Assembly (NCBI GenBank): GCA_963662155.1
Contig: OY759274.1
Coordinates: 35,752,795 to 35,816,794 of the forward strand
DNA from: Lamellibrachia columna
Taxonomy: Eukaryota; Annelida; Polychaeta; Sabellida; Siboglinidae
Length of the DNA stretch: 64,000 bases
Direction of reading: 5' to 3'
The position numbers and the translations under genes are program-made. Position 1 is the stretch's first letter; each line of letters begins with the position of its first letter. The notes below the pieces were generated by a model. It had not been told where the DNA came from and made no database searches. It worked only from the letters and a program-made list of their open reading frames with translations. This document shows, piece by piece, positions 11,691 through 25,337 of this stretch.

Positions 11691-11885
11691 CCGTCTTTTA
11701 CTCTGCTGTTGCAACTGCTGTCATTGGTTTAACAGCAATAGGTATTTTGATCTCGTTCCATATAGTATTTTCACTTGGGCCAATATTGACTCAATGTATA
11801 CTGCTATATTAGTCCAATGTTGGCATGACATCATTGGCCCAAGGCTGCCATGCAACGGCTGCCGACGTACAACCAGCTATGGCTG
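11685..11885 (+). repeat. Repeat segment R1, copy b
   Basis: CACCACCGTCTTTTACTCTG, GCTGTTGCAACTGCTGTCATTGG, CATCATTGGCCCAAGGCTGCC and GGCTGCCGACG match the order of blocks in copy a at 10797-10960, with an insertion of about 80 bases in the middle. Confidence 0.55.
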
Positions 11886-11964
11886 CCGTGTTTTACCTAC
11901 ATTGGTCCAGGCTAGTAATGCTGCTGGGTTCTATTGTTGTTGCAGCAGTATTGGCCCTGTGTAT

Positions 11965-12895
11965 ATCCAGTCCAGGCTACTAATGCTAACTGGATACTAT
12001 TGCTGTTGCTTATGTGTTTTTTCGTCCAAGCTACTAATGCTAACTGGATACTATTGCTGTTGCTTATGTGTTTTTTCGTCCAAGCTACTAATGCTAACTG
12101 GATACTATTGCTGTTGCTTATGTATTTTTTGGTCCAGGCTACTAATGCTAACTGGATACTATTGCTGTTGCTTATGTGTTTTTTGGTTCAAGCTTGTAAT
12201 GCTATATGTATACTATTGCTGTTGCTTATGTGTTTTTTGTCCAAGCTAGTAATGCTATATGGATAATATTGCTGTTGCTTATGTATTTTTTGGTCCAAGC
12301 TAGTAATGCTATATGGATACTATTGCTGTTGCTTATCCGTTTTTTTGGGTCCAAGCTAGTAATGCTATATGGATACTATTGCTGTTGCTTATGTATTTTT
12401 TGGTCCAAGCTAGTAATGCTATATGGATACTATTGCTGTTGCTTACGTGTTTTTTTGGTCCAAGCTAGTAATGCTATATGGATACTATTGCTGTTGCTTA
12501 TGTATTTTTTGGTCCAAGCTAGTAATGCTATATGGATACTATTGCTGTTGCTTATGTATTTTTTCGTCCAAGCTAGTAATGCTATATGGATACTATTGCT
12601 GTTGCTTATGTGTTTTTTGGTCCAAGCTAGTAATGCTATATGGATACTATTGCTGTTGCTTATGTGTTTTTTGGTCCAAGCTAGTAATGTTATATGGATA
12701 TTATTGCTGTTGCTTATGTGTTTTTTTGGTCCAAGCTAGTAATGCTATATGGATACTATTGCTTTTGCTTATGTGTTTTCGGTCCAAGCTAGTAATGCTA
12801 TATGGATACTATTGCTGTTGCTTATGTGTTTGTTTTGGTCCAAGCTAGTAATGCTATATGGATACTATTGCTGTTGCTTATGTGTTTTTTCCTTC
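11965..12895 (+). repeat. 54-bp minisatellite, about 17 copies
   Basis: The unit contains GTCCAAGCTAGTAATGCTA, then TATGGATACTATTGCTGTTG and CTTATGTGTTTTTT. TGCTGTTGCT recurs at 12001, 12055 and 12109, giving a 54-bp period, with 1-bp length variants later. The left units read CTACTAATGCTAACTGG and the right ones CTAGTAATGCTATATGG, so two subfamilies sit side by side. Because 54 is a multiple of 3, long open frames arise; I treat them as artefacts. Confidence 0.9.
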
Positions 12896-12942
12896 TGTTA
12901 CAACAGTTACTGTTCTTGTTGCTGTTGCTGCTGTGCTGCTTT

Positions 12943-12957
12943 TGGTGCTGCTGCTGC

Positions 12958-13017
<60 letters not shown>

Positions 13018-13018
13018 T
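12943..13018 (+). repeat. (CTG)n(CCG)n trinucleotide tract
   Basis: A short CTG run (12945-12963) passes into roughly 18 CCG repeats (12963-13016). It directly follows the 54-bp array and precedes the right DR copy. It makes long Ala/Arg/Pro frames on both strands, which are not genes. Confidence 0.9.
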
Positions 13019-13021
13019 GCC

Positions 13022-13252
13022 CCACACCCACCCGACCTCCGCCTAGACCCGCCTCCCCGGCGACCGCCTACCTGGCGAAAATATTTAATGGGTCTCTGAC
13101 CCACATTACACACAGGCCGCTCGCTTTGAAGTCTTTCTCGCTGACATGTAAAGAAATAATGATTTGTTTGAAAGTTTGTTTACAAGTGCGCAACTCCATT
13201 TCGTTATGGCACGCGGCACATCCACTGTAAATCACCCCCCTTTGCACGGTAT
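13022..13252 (+). repeat. Direct repeat DR, right copy
   Basis: It matches the left copy at 11436-11690 through the shared blocks CCCGCCTCCCCGGCGACCGC, GAAGTCTTTCTCGCTGACAT, CACGCGGCACATC and TTGCACGGTATTCG, with small indels. Confidence 0.8.
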
Positions 13253-14520
13253 TCGATGCTCCCTGCCGTCTTCTGTGCTTCTGCGGATACTTCTAGTTTG
13301 TGTAGCTTTCCAAGGGAATCATTTGTTGAAGCCGGCGTCATTAGTTCTGGCTTGCAAATCAAACTATCAGCGAACCCTTAACGGGGTCTAATTTCACGTT
13401 CCTCGAAGAATTGGATTGACTCAATGTAATCTCGGGTCGTCTGTTTCATGCTGTTTGTTACTGAGTCAAGTCATCACTCTACAGTGGCTCATTAAACAAT
13501 AAATATTGTGTGAATCGTCACAGTAAACCGCCTCCCAAAAATCCGACATCCACATGGCAGTCGATATTGAAATTGGCATAGTGGGAGAAGTTACCAGACT
13601 TAGCAAGAGGACAATATAGGACAATAAATTGTTTTACACATACGTACTTTACACTACTTCTTTTTCATTTCCTTCAAGTTGGGTTGGACTTTATGAACAG
13701 AAAACATATTAAACAATTACATATTAAGCTGAACCAATGCATTTTTACCGTACTCGCAAGGGGTCATTTCCCCCAGACCTTTCATTTTTCCTTATTGTTT
13801 GTGAAGTCATGTACCCCTTTGACCATTCGATACTTTGGATACTTATCTTCAGTGAATAATTAAAATATGTCCTAAAAACAACGGTAAGTGAAATTCGTTG
13901 TTCGACAGCACAGATTACGATGTTCAGGTCGACGTGTAAATATTTATGTAATAACTATATATTTTACCCGAATTAATAATGAAAGGCCACGAGTATTAAA
14001 CTAAATGTTATGAGCGTCTCGCTACCTCAAGAAAACGCACTACACTATAACGTAAATGTCAGACATAACTGTTTCCTATACATTGATGATTTATATTGAG
14101 TTCTTTTTTTCAAATCTACGACGTCTTCCTACGTCTGTGAAGTCATATTCTTTGAAAAACACATGATTGAACATACGCTAAAGCACGCATGCCCACGCAG
14201 GCAAGCAGTCATTTACACATTCACGAACTAACGACGAATTAAATGGCCATGGGTTGACAAGATGAATTAATAAAAAAGAATGCCGAGTCGCCAAAGCGTG
14301 AAGTTATACGTTGATGTACATTGGTGTTTTTTAATTTGTTGACGTCAGATTATGGGGTTAACGTCAGTTAAAACGGGCAGTGTGCTTTGTCAACTTGGAA
14401 ATTGTCGCTTGGATAGCAATTAGCTGTCGACCATTACTGTTGTTGTAAACTACAACGACACTTATGGTACCGTAATAACTATGGTGACAACTGCATTGAA
14501 GGGAAACCTTTGCCCGGCAA
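13253..14520. other. Intergenic, nothing recognised
   Basis: AT-rich sequence with only short, featureless ORFs. No repeat structure or coding signal was identified. Confidence 0.5.
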
Positions 14521-14524
14521 ATAT

Positions 14525-16380
14525 ATATACTCCCCCTCCTTATGTCTTCCGCAGCCTATGCTCCCCTCCTTATGTCTTCCGCAGCCTATGCTCCCCCTCT
14601 TTATGTCTTCCGCAGCCTATACTCCCCCACCTTATGTCTTCCGCAGCCTATGCTCCCCCTCCTTATGTCTTCCGCAACTTATACTCCCCCTCTTTATGTA
14701 TTCCGCAGCCTATGCTCCCCTCCTTATGTCTTCCGCAGCCTATGCTCCCCTCCTTATGTCTTCCACAGCCTATACTCCCCCTTCTTATGTCTTCCGCAGC
14801 CTATGCTCCCCCTCCTTATGTCTTCCGCAGCCTATACTCCCCCTCCTTATGTCTTCCGCAGCCTATGCTCCCCTCCTTATGTCTTCCACAGCCTATACTC
14901 CCCCTCCTTATGTCTTCCGCAGCCTATGCTCCCCTCCTTATGTCTTCCACAGCCTATACTCCCCCTCCTTATGTCTTCCGCAGCCTATGCTCCCCTCCTT
15001 ATGTCTTCCACAGCCTATACTCCCCCTCCTTATGTCTTCCGCAGCCAATAGTCCCCCTCCTTATGTCTTCCACAGCCTATACTCCCCCCTCCTTATGTCT
15101 TCCGCAGCCTATGCTCCCCTCCTTATGTCTTACACAGCCTATGCTCCCCTCCTTATGTCTTCCGCAGCCTATGCTCCCCCCTCCTTATGTCTTCCGCAGC
15201 CTATGCTCCCCTCCTTACGTTTTCCACAGCATATGCTCCCTCTCCTTATGTCTTCCGCAGCCTATGCTCCCCCTCCTTATGTCTTCCGCAGCCTATACAC
15301 ACTCTCCTTATGTCTTCCGCAGCCTATGCTCCCTCTCCTTATGTCTGCCGCAGCTTATACTCCCCCTCCTTATGTCTTCCGCAGCCTATGCTCCCCCTCC
15401 TTATGTCTTCCGCAGCCTATGCTCCCCCCTCCTTATGTCTTCTGCAGCCTATGCTCCCCCTCCTTATGTCTTCCGCAGCCTATACTCCCCCCTCCTTATG
15501 TCTTCTGCAGCCTATGCTCCCCCTCCTTATGTCTTCCGCAGCCTATACTCCCCATCCTTATGTCTACCACAGCCTATACTCCCACTCCTTATGTCTTCCG
15601 CAGCCTATGCTCCCCCTCCTTATGTCTTCCGCAGCCTATACTCCCCCCTCATTATGTCTTCCGCAGCCTATGCTCCCCCTCCTTATGTCTTCCGCAGCCT
15701 ATACTCCCCCCTCCTTATATCTTCCGCAGCCTATGCTCCCACTCCTTATGTCTTCCGCAGCCTATTCTCCCCATCCTTATATCTTCCGCAGCCTATGCTC
15801 CCCTCCTTATGTCTTCCGCAGCCTATACTCCCCCTCCTTATGTCTTCCGCAGCCTATACTCCCCCCTCCTTATATCTTCCGCAGCCTATACTGCCCCCTC
15901 CTTATGTCTTCCGCAGCCTACGCTCCCCCTCCTTATGTCTCCCGCAGCCTATGCTCCCCCTCCTTATGTCTTCCGCAGCCTATACTCCCCCCTCCTTATG
16001 TCTTCCGCAGCCTACGCTCCCCCTCCTTATGTCTTCCGCAGCCTATACTCCCCCTCCTTATTTCTTCTGCAGCCTATGCACCCCCTCCTTATGTCGATCG
16101 CAGCCTATACTCCCTCTCCTTATGTCTTCCGCCGCCTATGCTCCCCCTCCTTATGTCTTACGCAGCCTATGCTCCCCCTCAGTATGTCTTCCGCAGCCTA
16201 TTCTCCCCCTCCTCGTGTTTTCCGCAACCTATACTCCCCCTCCTTATGTCTTCCGCAGCCTATGCCCCCCCTCCTTATGTCTTCCGCAGCCTATACTCCC
16301 CCTCCTTATATCTTACGCAGCCTATGCCCCCCTCCTTATGTCTTCCGCAGCTTAATCTCCCCCTCCTTATGTCTTTTGCA
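14525..16380 (+). repeat. 30-32-bp minisatellite, about 60 copies, splice-acceptor-like unit
   Basis: The unit is CTCCCC(C)TCCTTATGT followed by CTTCCGCAGCCTATG or ..ATA. Length varies 30/31/32 with the number of Cs. Variants (ATG/ATA ends, CCACAG for CCGCAG) are interspersed in a pattern that suggests multi-unit duplications. Every unit holds a pyrimidine run ending in CAG, as in a metazoan 3' splice site. Open frames of 429-632 aa span it in all three plus frames, which is expected from stop-free units and not evidence of a gene. Confidence 0.95.
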
Positions 16381-16873
16381 TTACACAGTATACAAACATG
16401 TGCATTGAGACTCGTGTCGTGCTTGCCAGGGGGTGTATCTGTCCTGTACAATTGTATGGCACTAATTCTTGTATAACTATTCCTACACACATACATATAG
16501 TGCTCATAGTGTATTGCAGTGTGTGTTAGCATTGCTGGATACCATCGAATAACAACATCATATCACGGCATTTGCAGATTATTTGCAGAATAACCTCATC
16601 ACTGTGTTGGTGTATACAAGTTCGTGCTTCTGGTCGAACAAAATATAACCGTATTGACCAAAGCCCCACATCTACAAATCGTTCAGCCATCATCCACTGG
16701 TTATGACCAGTTGTCATGGTAGTCTGAAACGCGTGCGATGTCACCACACTCACGTATCTTGTCACCACACTCACGTATCTTGTCACCACACTCGCGTATT
16801 TTGTCGCCAGTGTTCATCTGCTAGCCGAAACTGTGGTCGGAGTGTTTATTACGACAGCCTCTCCGTGCGCGTG
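16381..16873. other. Intergenic with a 21-bp triplication
   Basis: No gene supported. GTCACCACACTCACGTATCTT is repeated three times at 16739-16801, the last copy diverged. Confidence 0.55.
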
Positions 16874-17290
16874 TCACGCTTCGGTGCGCAGTAACGGAAG
16901 ACAAATCACTCTCAGTGGCCGCATGCATCGGCAAACATCTTTGGACATGATGTCGTCCGTCCCATTGTTGGAGAAGCCGCACTTATTGTAGCTGTATTCA
17001 ATCATGGCAGATGGAATCGCACCCCATGCCTTCACGAGCCATTGTACAAGAATCTCCTTGGCCGGCGCACGACGGCGGCCACCGGGAGCTCCGTGAATCA
17101 TCCAGTGCTCCCACAAGTGTCGCATCTGCTGCTTGAATGGGCGATTGCTGCTAACGTCAAGCGGCTGTACTGGCGGCGTAAGACCGCCGGGGATTACAGC
17201 AACATCGATGTCGTGCATGGTTTCATGTTTTGATGTTTTAAACTGCGTTACTTTTATGAGGAGTTCCAAGCTTAATGGCTTCGTCCGATT
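16874..17290 (-). pseudogene. pogo/Tigger-type DDE transposase C-terminal fragment
   Basis: The minus-strand frame holds the characteristic block HDIDVAVIPGGLTPPVQPLD, then NRPFK, RHLWEHWM, a WLVKAWGAIP helix and KCGFSNNGTDD. These match the end of the DDE_1 domain of pogo-like and jerky-like transposases as I know them. The N-terminal DNA-binding part and the first catalytic aspartates are absent, so the copy is truncated. Confidence 0.8.
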
Positions 17291-18235
17291 GTCAAAGCAA
17301 CACCATTACCAATGCCTCATTGGAGTTAATTACATTTACTCTGGTACAAAATACGGTGTTATAATCCCATGCACCTGGTATTCTATGCAAGTGGTCCCGT
17401 TAACGCGCGCCAGTAAACTGTCTGCGAACTAGACCAATCTGTCGATCAGTAGTTCTGAGAATAACGGTCACGCCTTGCAGATTATGTAATCAACATGCAT
17501 TGCCGTTCCCTCGTTGGAGACAATTGCATTTACAACAGACTGTTTTATAAACCCCTCAAAAGTTGTGTGAAGTCAGCAGTGCACAACCCCAGAAACAACA
17601 GGAGAGTGAATAAACAATGTCCAGGCTTGTTGAATTGAATGCGCTAACATTTGATCAAATGCTTGTGAGTACCAGGGCAGTAAGCCTAAGATGACACGAC
17701 AACAACAGGAACTTTTCAAGAAATAGGTAAAACCACAATATCCGTTCTCACGAGCTGCAGCCGGCTGATCGAGACGTCTAGTTATTACATAGTTACTGTT
17801 ACACCTTTGAAGTTGTAACAGCTGGCACAACAACAGACAGACCCCGGGTAATCTTTTTAATCTGCTGCAATACATGCAACGTTATACATGGTTCTACATA
17901 AAACGTCATTACAAACAAAACTTCTCAACATATTTGAATAATTTTAGCTTTATTGTATAGCCAACATGTATGGCTACATTTCTCCCACTGGGTGTATGGA
18001 CATTCAGCCATCCAGTTATTATCTGGTAGCACGGTGATATTTGTTCAACTTTGTGTTCCATTTTGACTAAATTCACATAGTAATATTCCCATGATTATAT
18101 AAAGTGGTGTATTTATTATCATTGCATTACATTAGACTCTTTTAACAGTAAAATTATACCTCATTCTTATACCTGATAATTATTAGCAGTTGTAATGTTT
18201 TTGTAGAACCCATTTAAATTGTTCCTAATTGTGTG
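17291..18235. other. Intergenic, no gene supported
   Basis: Possible remains of the pogo element upstream of its transposase fragment, but no recognisable coding segment. Confidence 0.4.
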
Positions 18236-18415
18236 CGCTACGGAAATTCGTCACACGAAGCGTTTAAAACGGTCTTGGCTCAAAGTCCGGGTGCGGCTTT
18301 GAATAGGGTTTTTGCCTGCAACAAACGGTGCGGAGGAAAGTCGGGGTTTATGTCAAAAGTCGGGATGCGGCTTTAATTAGGGGTGCGGCTACAAATAGAG
18401 AATTTACAATATCTT
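18236..18415 (-). repeat. Candidate pogo-type element terminus (GTGCGGCT repeats)
   Basis: GGTGCGGCTTTGAATAGGG, GATGCGGCTTTAATTAGGGG and GGTGCGGCTACAAATAGAG occur in series, ending AGAATTTAC. From memory, similar GCCGCACCC sub-terminal repeats occur at ends of pogo-like elements. It lies 1 kb from the transposase fragment and in the right orientation to be the 5' end of the same element. No opposite terminus was found. Confidence 0.4.
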
Positions 18416-18589
18416 TGTTATGCTGAACCTGATGTTTCTTTTGGAGAATTCATGATTGACTCTAGGGAAAAATAAATCTGTGCCTGCCCTAGTGGCATGT
18501 TGATGTTGTTGGGTATTGTGTAAGAGTAGGTTTTGATTGAAATAATCAGGCAGCTGCTTGTTGATCAATTTGTAAATAAATTTGAGTAG

Positions 18590-20060
<1,471 letters not shown>

Positions 20061-23000
20061 TTACTACATTGCATAAAGCATAAACATGTATGCTATTCCC
20101 CTGAAATAATTATGTGAATGGGACATGTCAACTGATATAGTGTTAAGCATGTGAATCACACCCTTCTGAAAGTGTTTAAATGAAAAGCCCACAACCCCAG
20201 GCGAGCTTACTTTCTTAACTTAACTAGTTGGTCACATTTTGAACATAATGTTTTCATTATAATGCTGCACACAAGCACAGAGGCCATATTATAAGAACAC
20301 TGATAAGCTGAAAATAATACAAACACAAACAACTAAGTTTATCCTAGAAGTTCAATGTTTTTCATGTCATGTATATAATGCTAATCTAGTTGAGTAATAA
20401 ATTCAGACACATCATTGCTTATGATGGTTTGCATCAATTCAAGTCACTTGTTATCAGAGTATAGGTCAATTACATTACCGGTATAGCAATTCTAATTACA
20501 GACCAATGACAGCATATCACTTCTAATTTCACCTCAAAAGTACCAATTCTAATTATCAATTCCATATCGAAATAAAATAATAATAATTTGAGTCAAGACA
20601 TATGCTGACCTCATGGCAAAACTAAGTGGTGTTCTGGCCCTTAGAATAATATATGTACACGTCAATATTGATATCAATATAGTACTTCAATATTGAAAAA
20701 AATACAAATTTGAATTTAAAGCCTTAATGTTAGTAATAATGAAGAAGTGCAAGGAGTGATGTCTCAGTTTCTTCTTTTGTTTGTAGCCATAAACGAAAAA
20801 TCCATTAAACATATCTTATGTTGATAAATACAATTATTGTTATCATCCACTTGGACACTAAGTTGTTATAATTCTTGTAACTATCATGTTTGTTTTCAGG
20901 CTGTCTTAAATATATGATTCGCAACTTCTGGCAATCATTAATATGACCTGATTTTCGCGCATGCACGGAGCCTGCCAACCTCCTGTGGTGAAAGAATGGA
21001 AAGTCGCAATCTCGTTGCGCTTCCTTGTCACCTATGACGTCACATCGAAGCTTGCCGATGATCGCGGGAAAAATATGCATAATGGAGGTATGCTGGTAGG
21101 ACAGGGTATTACTTGGAATTACAAATTAATTTAATTCTAATTAATTTTTCGGTATTGTGGAAATGGAAATATACAGCAAAATGTAATAAAATATGTTTTC
21201 AAGCAATCGTTGTTTTATTCCATTTAAGTTAAATAACGTTTATGCATATTACACAACCCAACTGACACCAAAGCGGAGAAACAGTTGAAACCTTAGAACA
21301 GTGATTTTGTTAAGCTTTTGTGTACGGTCCCTCGCTCTGTCGTAACAACCAGTATATGACATTTTTTTACAAACATAAAATAACTAAGGTCCTGTCCGCG
21401 AAATTTACGATCCCGGATCGGGACCGTAAATCGTCTTAAAAAGCGCTGCCTTGTTATATACTAGCCACATGCTATAGTCTGTTCTCGTGACTCTGCGTTC
21501 ATTGCAAGCCGCGCGTTTGCGTCAATCGCGCATCTTTTTTCACTGACGTTTATTTCATGGTGTTCCTGCGTCAGAATGGAGCAGCCCACATACATGCACA
21601 ATGTGTGATACGAGTGGGCCAATATAAAGACGATAATTTACCATTTTATTTCGTCTCATCATTACCATCATTGTTGCAGGCGTAGACGATCCTCCCTTTC
21701 CCACGATCACATGTGTCGTTTAACTCTAACAGTTATGTTATGTTTTGTCCTAACAAAGGTAATAGCCTAATTATTAAATCTACGATACTTAAATGTTCGA
21801 TAAAATGATCTCCATCCACCACAATAAAAACTGTCTTCTTTTGACAGATTTTCGACAAGATATACACATACGGAAGGATTAAATAACTAACAAGGAATAC
21901 TGTAATTGTGATATAAACTTCGACTTTGAGTGTGCACGCTGCGTGAAGTGCGGAGATCGGTTCATCTTACCTGCGTGGACGGGGCTTGTGAGGTCAGGCC
22001 ACAGTTATAAATAGATCCGTCTTCTGTTGTGCGTAGCAGGGTTGGTAAACTTTGTAAATCCAGCCAATTGTTATTCTGGCGGCCCCGTCTTGACCTCTAG
22101 GGTGTCTTGCAGGGTGGGTTTCGAGGTGGTGTTGTATCGAATGATGTGTTCACACGCCAGTTTGCCATTTTATATGCGCATAAGAGGCAAGGCTTTCTTC
22201 TGACAATCCTCCTTGGTTAGTCCTTCGTCCAACTACCTTTGACGTGCGACTGATACGACCGATTTTTTGTGTTTCTTGGATCAGGCGATCGATTACGCAA
22301 CTCAAACATAGACATTCGAACACATTGTTACTGCTTGTCCCTCGAACCAGGATGATTGTGTCATCGAACATTTTTACGAATAGATTAAGCATGATTCGCG
22401 AATAATAAAACGGAAAACGAGAAACAAATAAACAAATTTGCTGCCCGTTGGATATCAAATGACGGAGATTTCGGTCTTTGGTACGGAAATTTATCAGCTG
22501 TGTCAAAATGACTGAGACTCTGTACGAATGACGGAGAGTTTACATGTATGCATAGAACGAACGTGGTGTCGGCGGCCGTGGAAAACACATTAAGACAACA
22601 AGGAATGTGGAAGATGGCGCGAGTCCATCGATGATGCTTTCAAGAGCGAGCAATATTAGTTCTTCACCAAGTCAACTACAGCTTCCCGCTGTACAAGATA
22701 CTCTAAATAACCGGCTCCATTATCGCCCATAGGCATTGCCGCTGAAGAAATATTTTCCATTGCGACAGTTTTGTCCAGTGCGCCATATCGCCAATCAGCT
22801 TGGCTCTTGGCACCTTCGATTCGTTACTACTTGATCATCAAGGAGAGGGCAGGAATACTACTAACCAATCGAGATCCAGGGCAAAGACAACTTTGCTTGT
22901 ACTGGTCTTTCCTGTTTTTGTCCAGGTCGATGTGATGCAAGAATGATACGTATCTACTCAAAGTGCGTTATTGTAGCGCACATGTTTTATTCTTCTTTCA

Positions 23001-23868
23001 TATCCTATATAATATAATATAGACATTTACATTTTCCAAAATTTGCCATTTTTCAGATCATTTGACTAATTTATCAACATGATTTATATTTTCACCTTTA
23101 TGAATGCTTTTGTGTCGTCTTTGAATGGCTGTACTTGATTTAATCCAAATCATTTAAATATATTACGAATTATATATGTTCTAATACATATCCCTTTGGT
23201 AATCCACTCAAAACGTATTTCCAATTAGAAACCTGGTGACCCATCATCTACCCGCTTCGTAATTTCTGTTCTCCTACCACCCCTTGTAGGGCTGCAGCAC
23301 CTGATACCACATGGCTACGCTATAGCGGCTTCTCTAACCATAGCGTTTCGTGTCGAAGATATCCAAGTCCATGTTTTCTTGAGCGTTATTTTACCAATAA
23401 CAGTGCAGGGACTAGGAGACACGTGTCTAATCTTTTTAGTATGCCAACAACACAACGTGAATTAACAAACAAGAACACTTTATTAGACCAATCCGCAGTA
23501 ACGATTATAATGCTAATTGGAGGACATTTCATTATAATACTCTCCTCTATGCAGCAAAGTTTAATATACATGATCCATGTAAGTTCAAAGATAAATTTGC
23601 GATTAGTCATGCTATCTATCGCACCTGTTGTCTTCTGCCAGTTTAATTATATGTAAACATGACATACAGCCCTTGAGCAACATCAACTCTCTACTCGTCC
23701 GGTAGGTGTCAATGCAACCGTATTTAGCCAGTAGATGGCGACAGTTTGGCCACCAGAAGGCGTATGTGAAGCGGTAGCGAACAGTATTACACACACGCAC
23801 AAACGCAGACACGCCCATACAAACACACATTGTGTTTAATGCTGTTGTAATCAGCAGTGTTTAACAAA

Positions 23869-23871
<3 letters not shown>
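20061..23871. other. Intergenic, no gene recognised
   Basis: Several short ORFs without domains. A CpG-containing patch at about 20.95-21.08 kb carries a perfect cAMP-response-element palindrome TGACGTCA (21035-21042) and a CGCGCATGCACGG stretch like an NRF1 site, so it could be a promoter, but no gene is evident on either side. A near-palindrome ATTTACGATCCCG/CGGGACCGTAAAT lies at about 21398-21427. Confidence 0.4.

Positions 23872-23936
<65 letters not shown>
23872..23936. repeat. (TA)n microsatellite
   Basis: Uninterrupted TA dinucleotides over about 65 bases. Confidence 0.95.
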
Positions 23937-23939
<3 letters not shown>

Positions 23940-25337
23940 GCAGCTACATTTAAAATACTGTAACACGTTGTGTGGAATCTATGGATACTGTTGGTGCTCA
24001 AATATATTATATTTGCAAGATTATTAAACAATGAACTGAAGTATATACAATACATACATATTAAATGTTCCAAGTATCCAGGGAAAGTTGCAATGAGACT
24101 AGAGGCAGATTTAAAAAAATATGTTAAATATTGATACACTATGTGAATGAAACTGGACAAAAAAACGGATACATGTGTGTATAAAACAGTTCCATAATAA
24201 CACACGAACATTAACAAATTAATATAGATTTTAATAATTAAGCATACATTTAATTCTTATTGAAAACATAGCTAATCAAACATTCCATTAAACGATGGTT
24301 ATTTGGTTGGCATATGAGACACCAGTTTACACAAGCAGTTGTTTTGTTTACATTCAACAGATGGCGCTGCATCGGTTTACATTCAACAAATGGCGTTTAT
24401 TCAAAACAGTCCCATTTTCACTAGATAGCACAACTGAACGCGTGAGGCGCGGGTTGTCGAATGAGTTGCACCTAGCAAAAAGTAGTTCCATTTTCAGATT
24501 TCTTTTAAAAGCGTAATTTTATCAAAGCGCCCATTTATATCCATGTTAAACTTGAACATCTCGTCTAGAAAATAATAGTATTGTTATCTGCCTCAAGGTG
24601 TCGCAATATGTGTTTTGTTTGAAACATTGACGTGGTACTAATCCGTCTACTGAACGCTAATTTGACGTATCACATTTTATACAATTACAATATTTGCTAT
24701 AGTTTGTATGTCGACCAACAGGTCATTCCCTATGCATGCGTTATTGCGCATGGGTGTCATTTAATCAAACGAGGCATATGCATTCCTGATCTTAATTAAT
24801 CAATTATAATGAGTTGTCACGATGTGAGCACGAGGTATGGTCGATGGCAACTTAGTTGTTCCAAGTGTCATAACCAATCATACATATACACATATCATTG
24901 CGCGCGCACACGTACTCACTCATTCACAGGCACGTGTCGTATAATGGCTCGAACGGAGAAGGTGAAGAAACCAGATCTGCCTAACTGTGAGCTAGCGATG
25001 AAATATTCAATACACAATCAATATAATAAGCAATTGTTAAAGCATCTTGCTTAGTATCAAAACCGTCCCAACGCGCACACGCACACACTCACAAAAATAT
25101 ATTATCTACAGATAATAATTGATATCCAGCGACGCATTCTTTATGATCATTTTCTCTGAGTTGACGTCAAAACAACGCCTGTAGAAAGCACGCTAAAGCT
25201 TAACATTCATACAGTAAGCTCAAAAGTTGTGCTGAATAAAATGTTCATTTTTCAGCCTTCTCCGCTCACTATTTGGACATTGATCTTTGCCCTTGTTCGG
25301 CTGTCCGTCTCTTGACTCAGTTTGCTCAGAGTGGGCG
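23937..25337. other. Intergenic, downstream of the main minus-strand gene
   Basis: No coding sequence supported. GGTTTACATTCAACARATGGCG is present twice at about 24350-24400. The 3'UTR of the minus-strand gene ending at 25338 should lie here. Confidence 0.45.

Noticed and set aside
11593..13230. Leucine/cysteine-rich ORFs of 110-218 aa that look membrane-like
   Set aside because: They are translations of the 54-bp minisatellite and the CTG/CCG tract in several frames.
14525..16380. CRISPR array (regular ~30-bp repeats)
   Set aside because: No unique spacers: units are contiguous. No cas genes; the DNA is eukaryotic. The same holds for the other tandem arrays.
14481..16476. Open frames of 429-632 aa in all three plus frames
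   Set aside because: They come from a 30-32-bp tandem repeat without stops; three overlapping open frames in the same place indicate low-complexity DNA, not a protein.
20805..21080. 91-aa minus-strand ORF
   Set aside because: No domain recognised; CpG-rich promoter-like sequence explains the open frame.
22150..22588. Minus-strand ORF of 118 aa, partly hydrophobic
   Set aside because: No recognisable domain, no splice or start evidence; could be transposon remains, but I cannot support a call.
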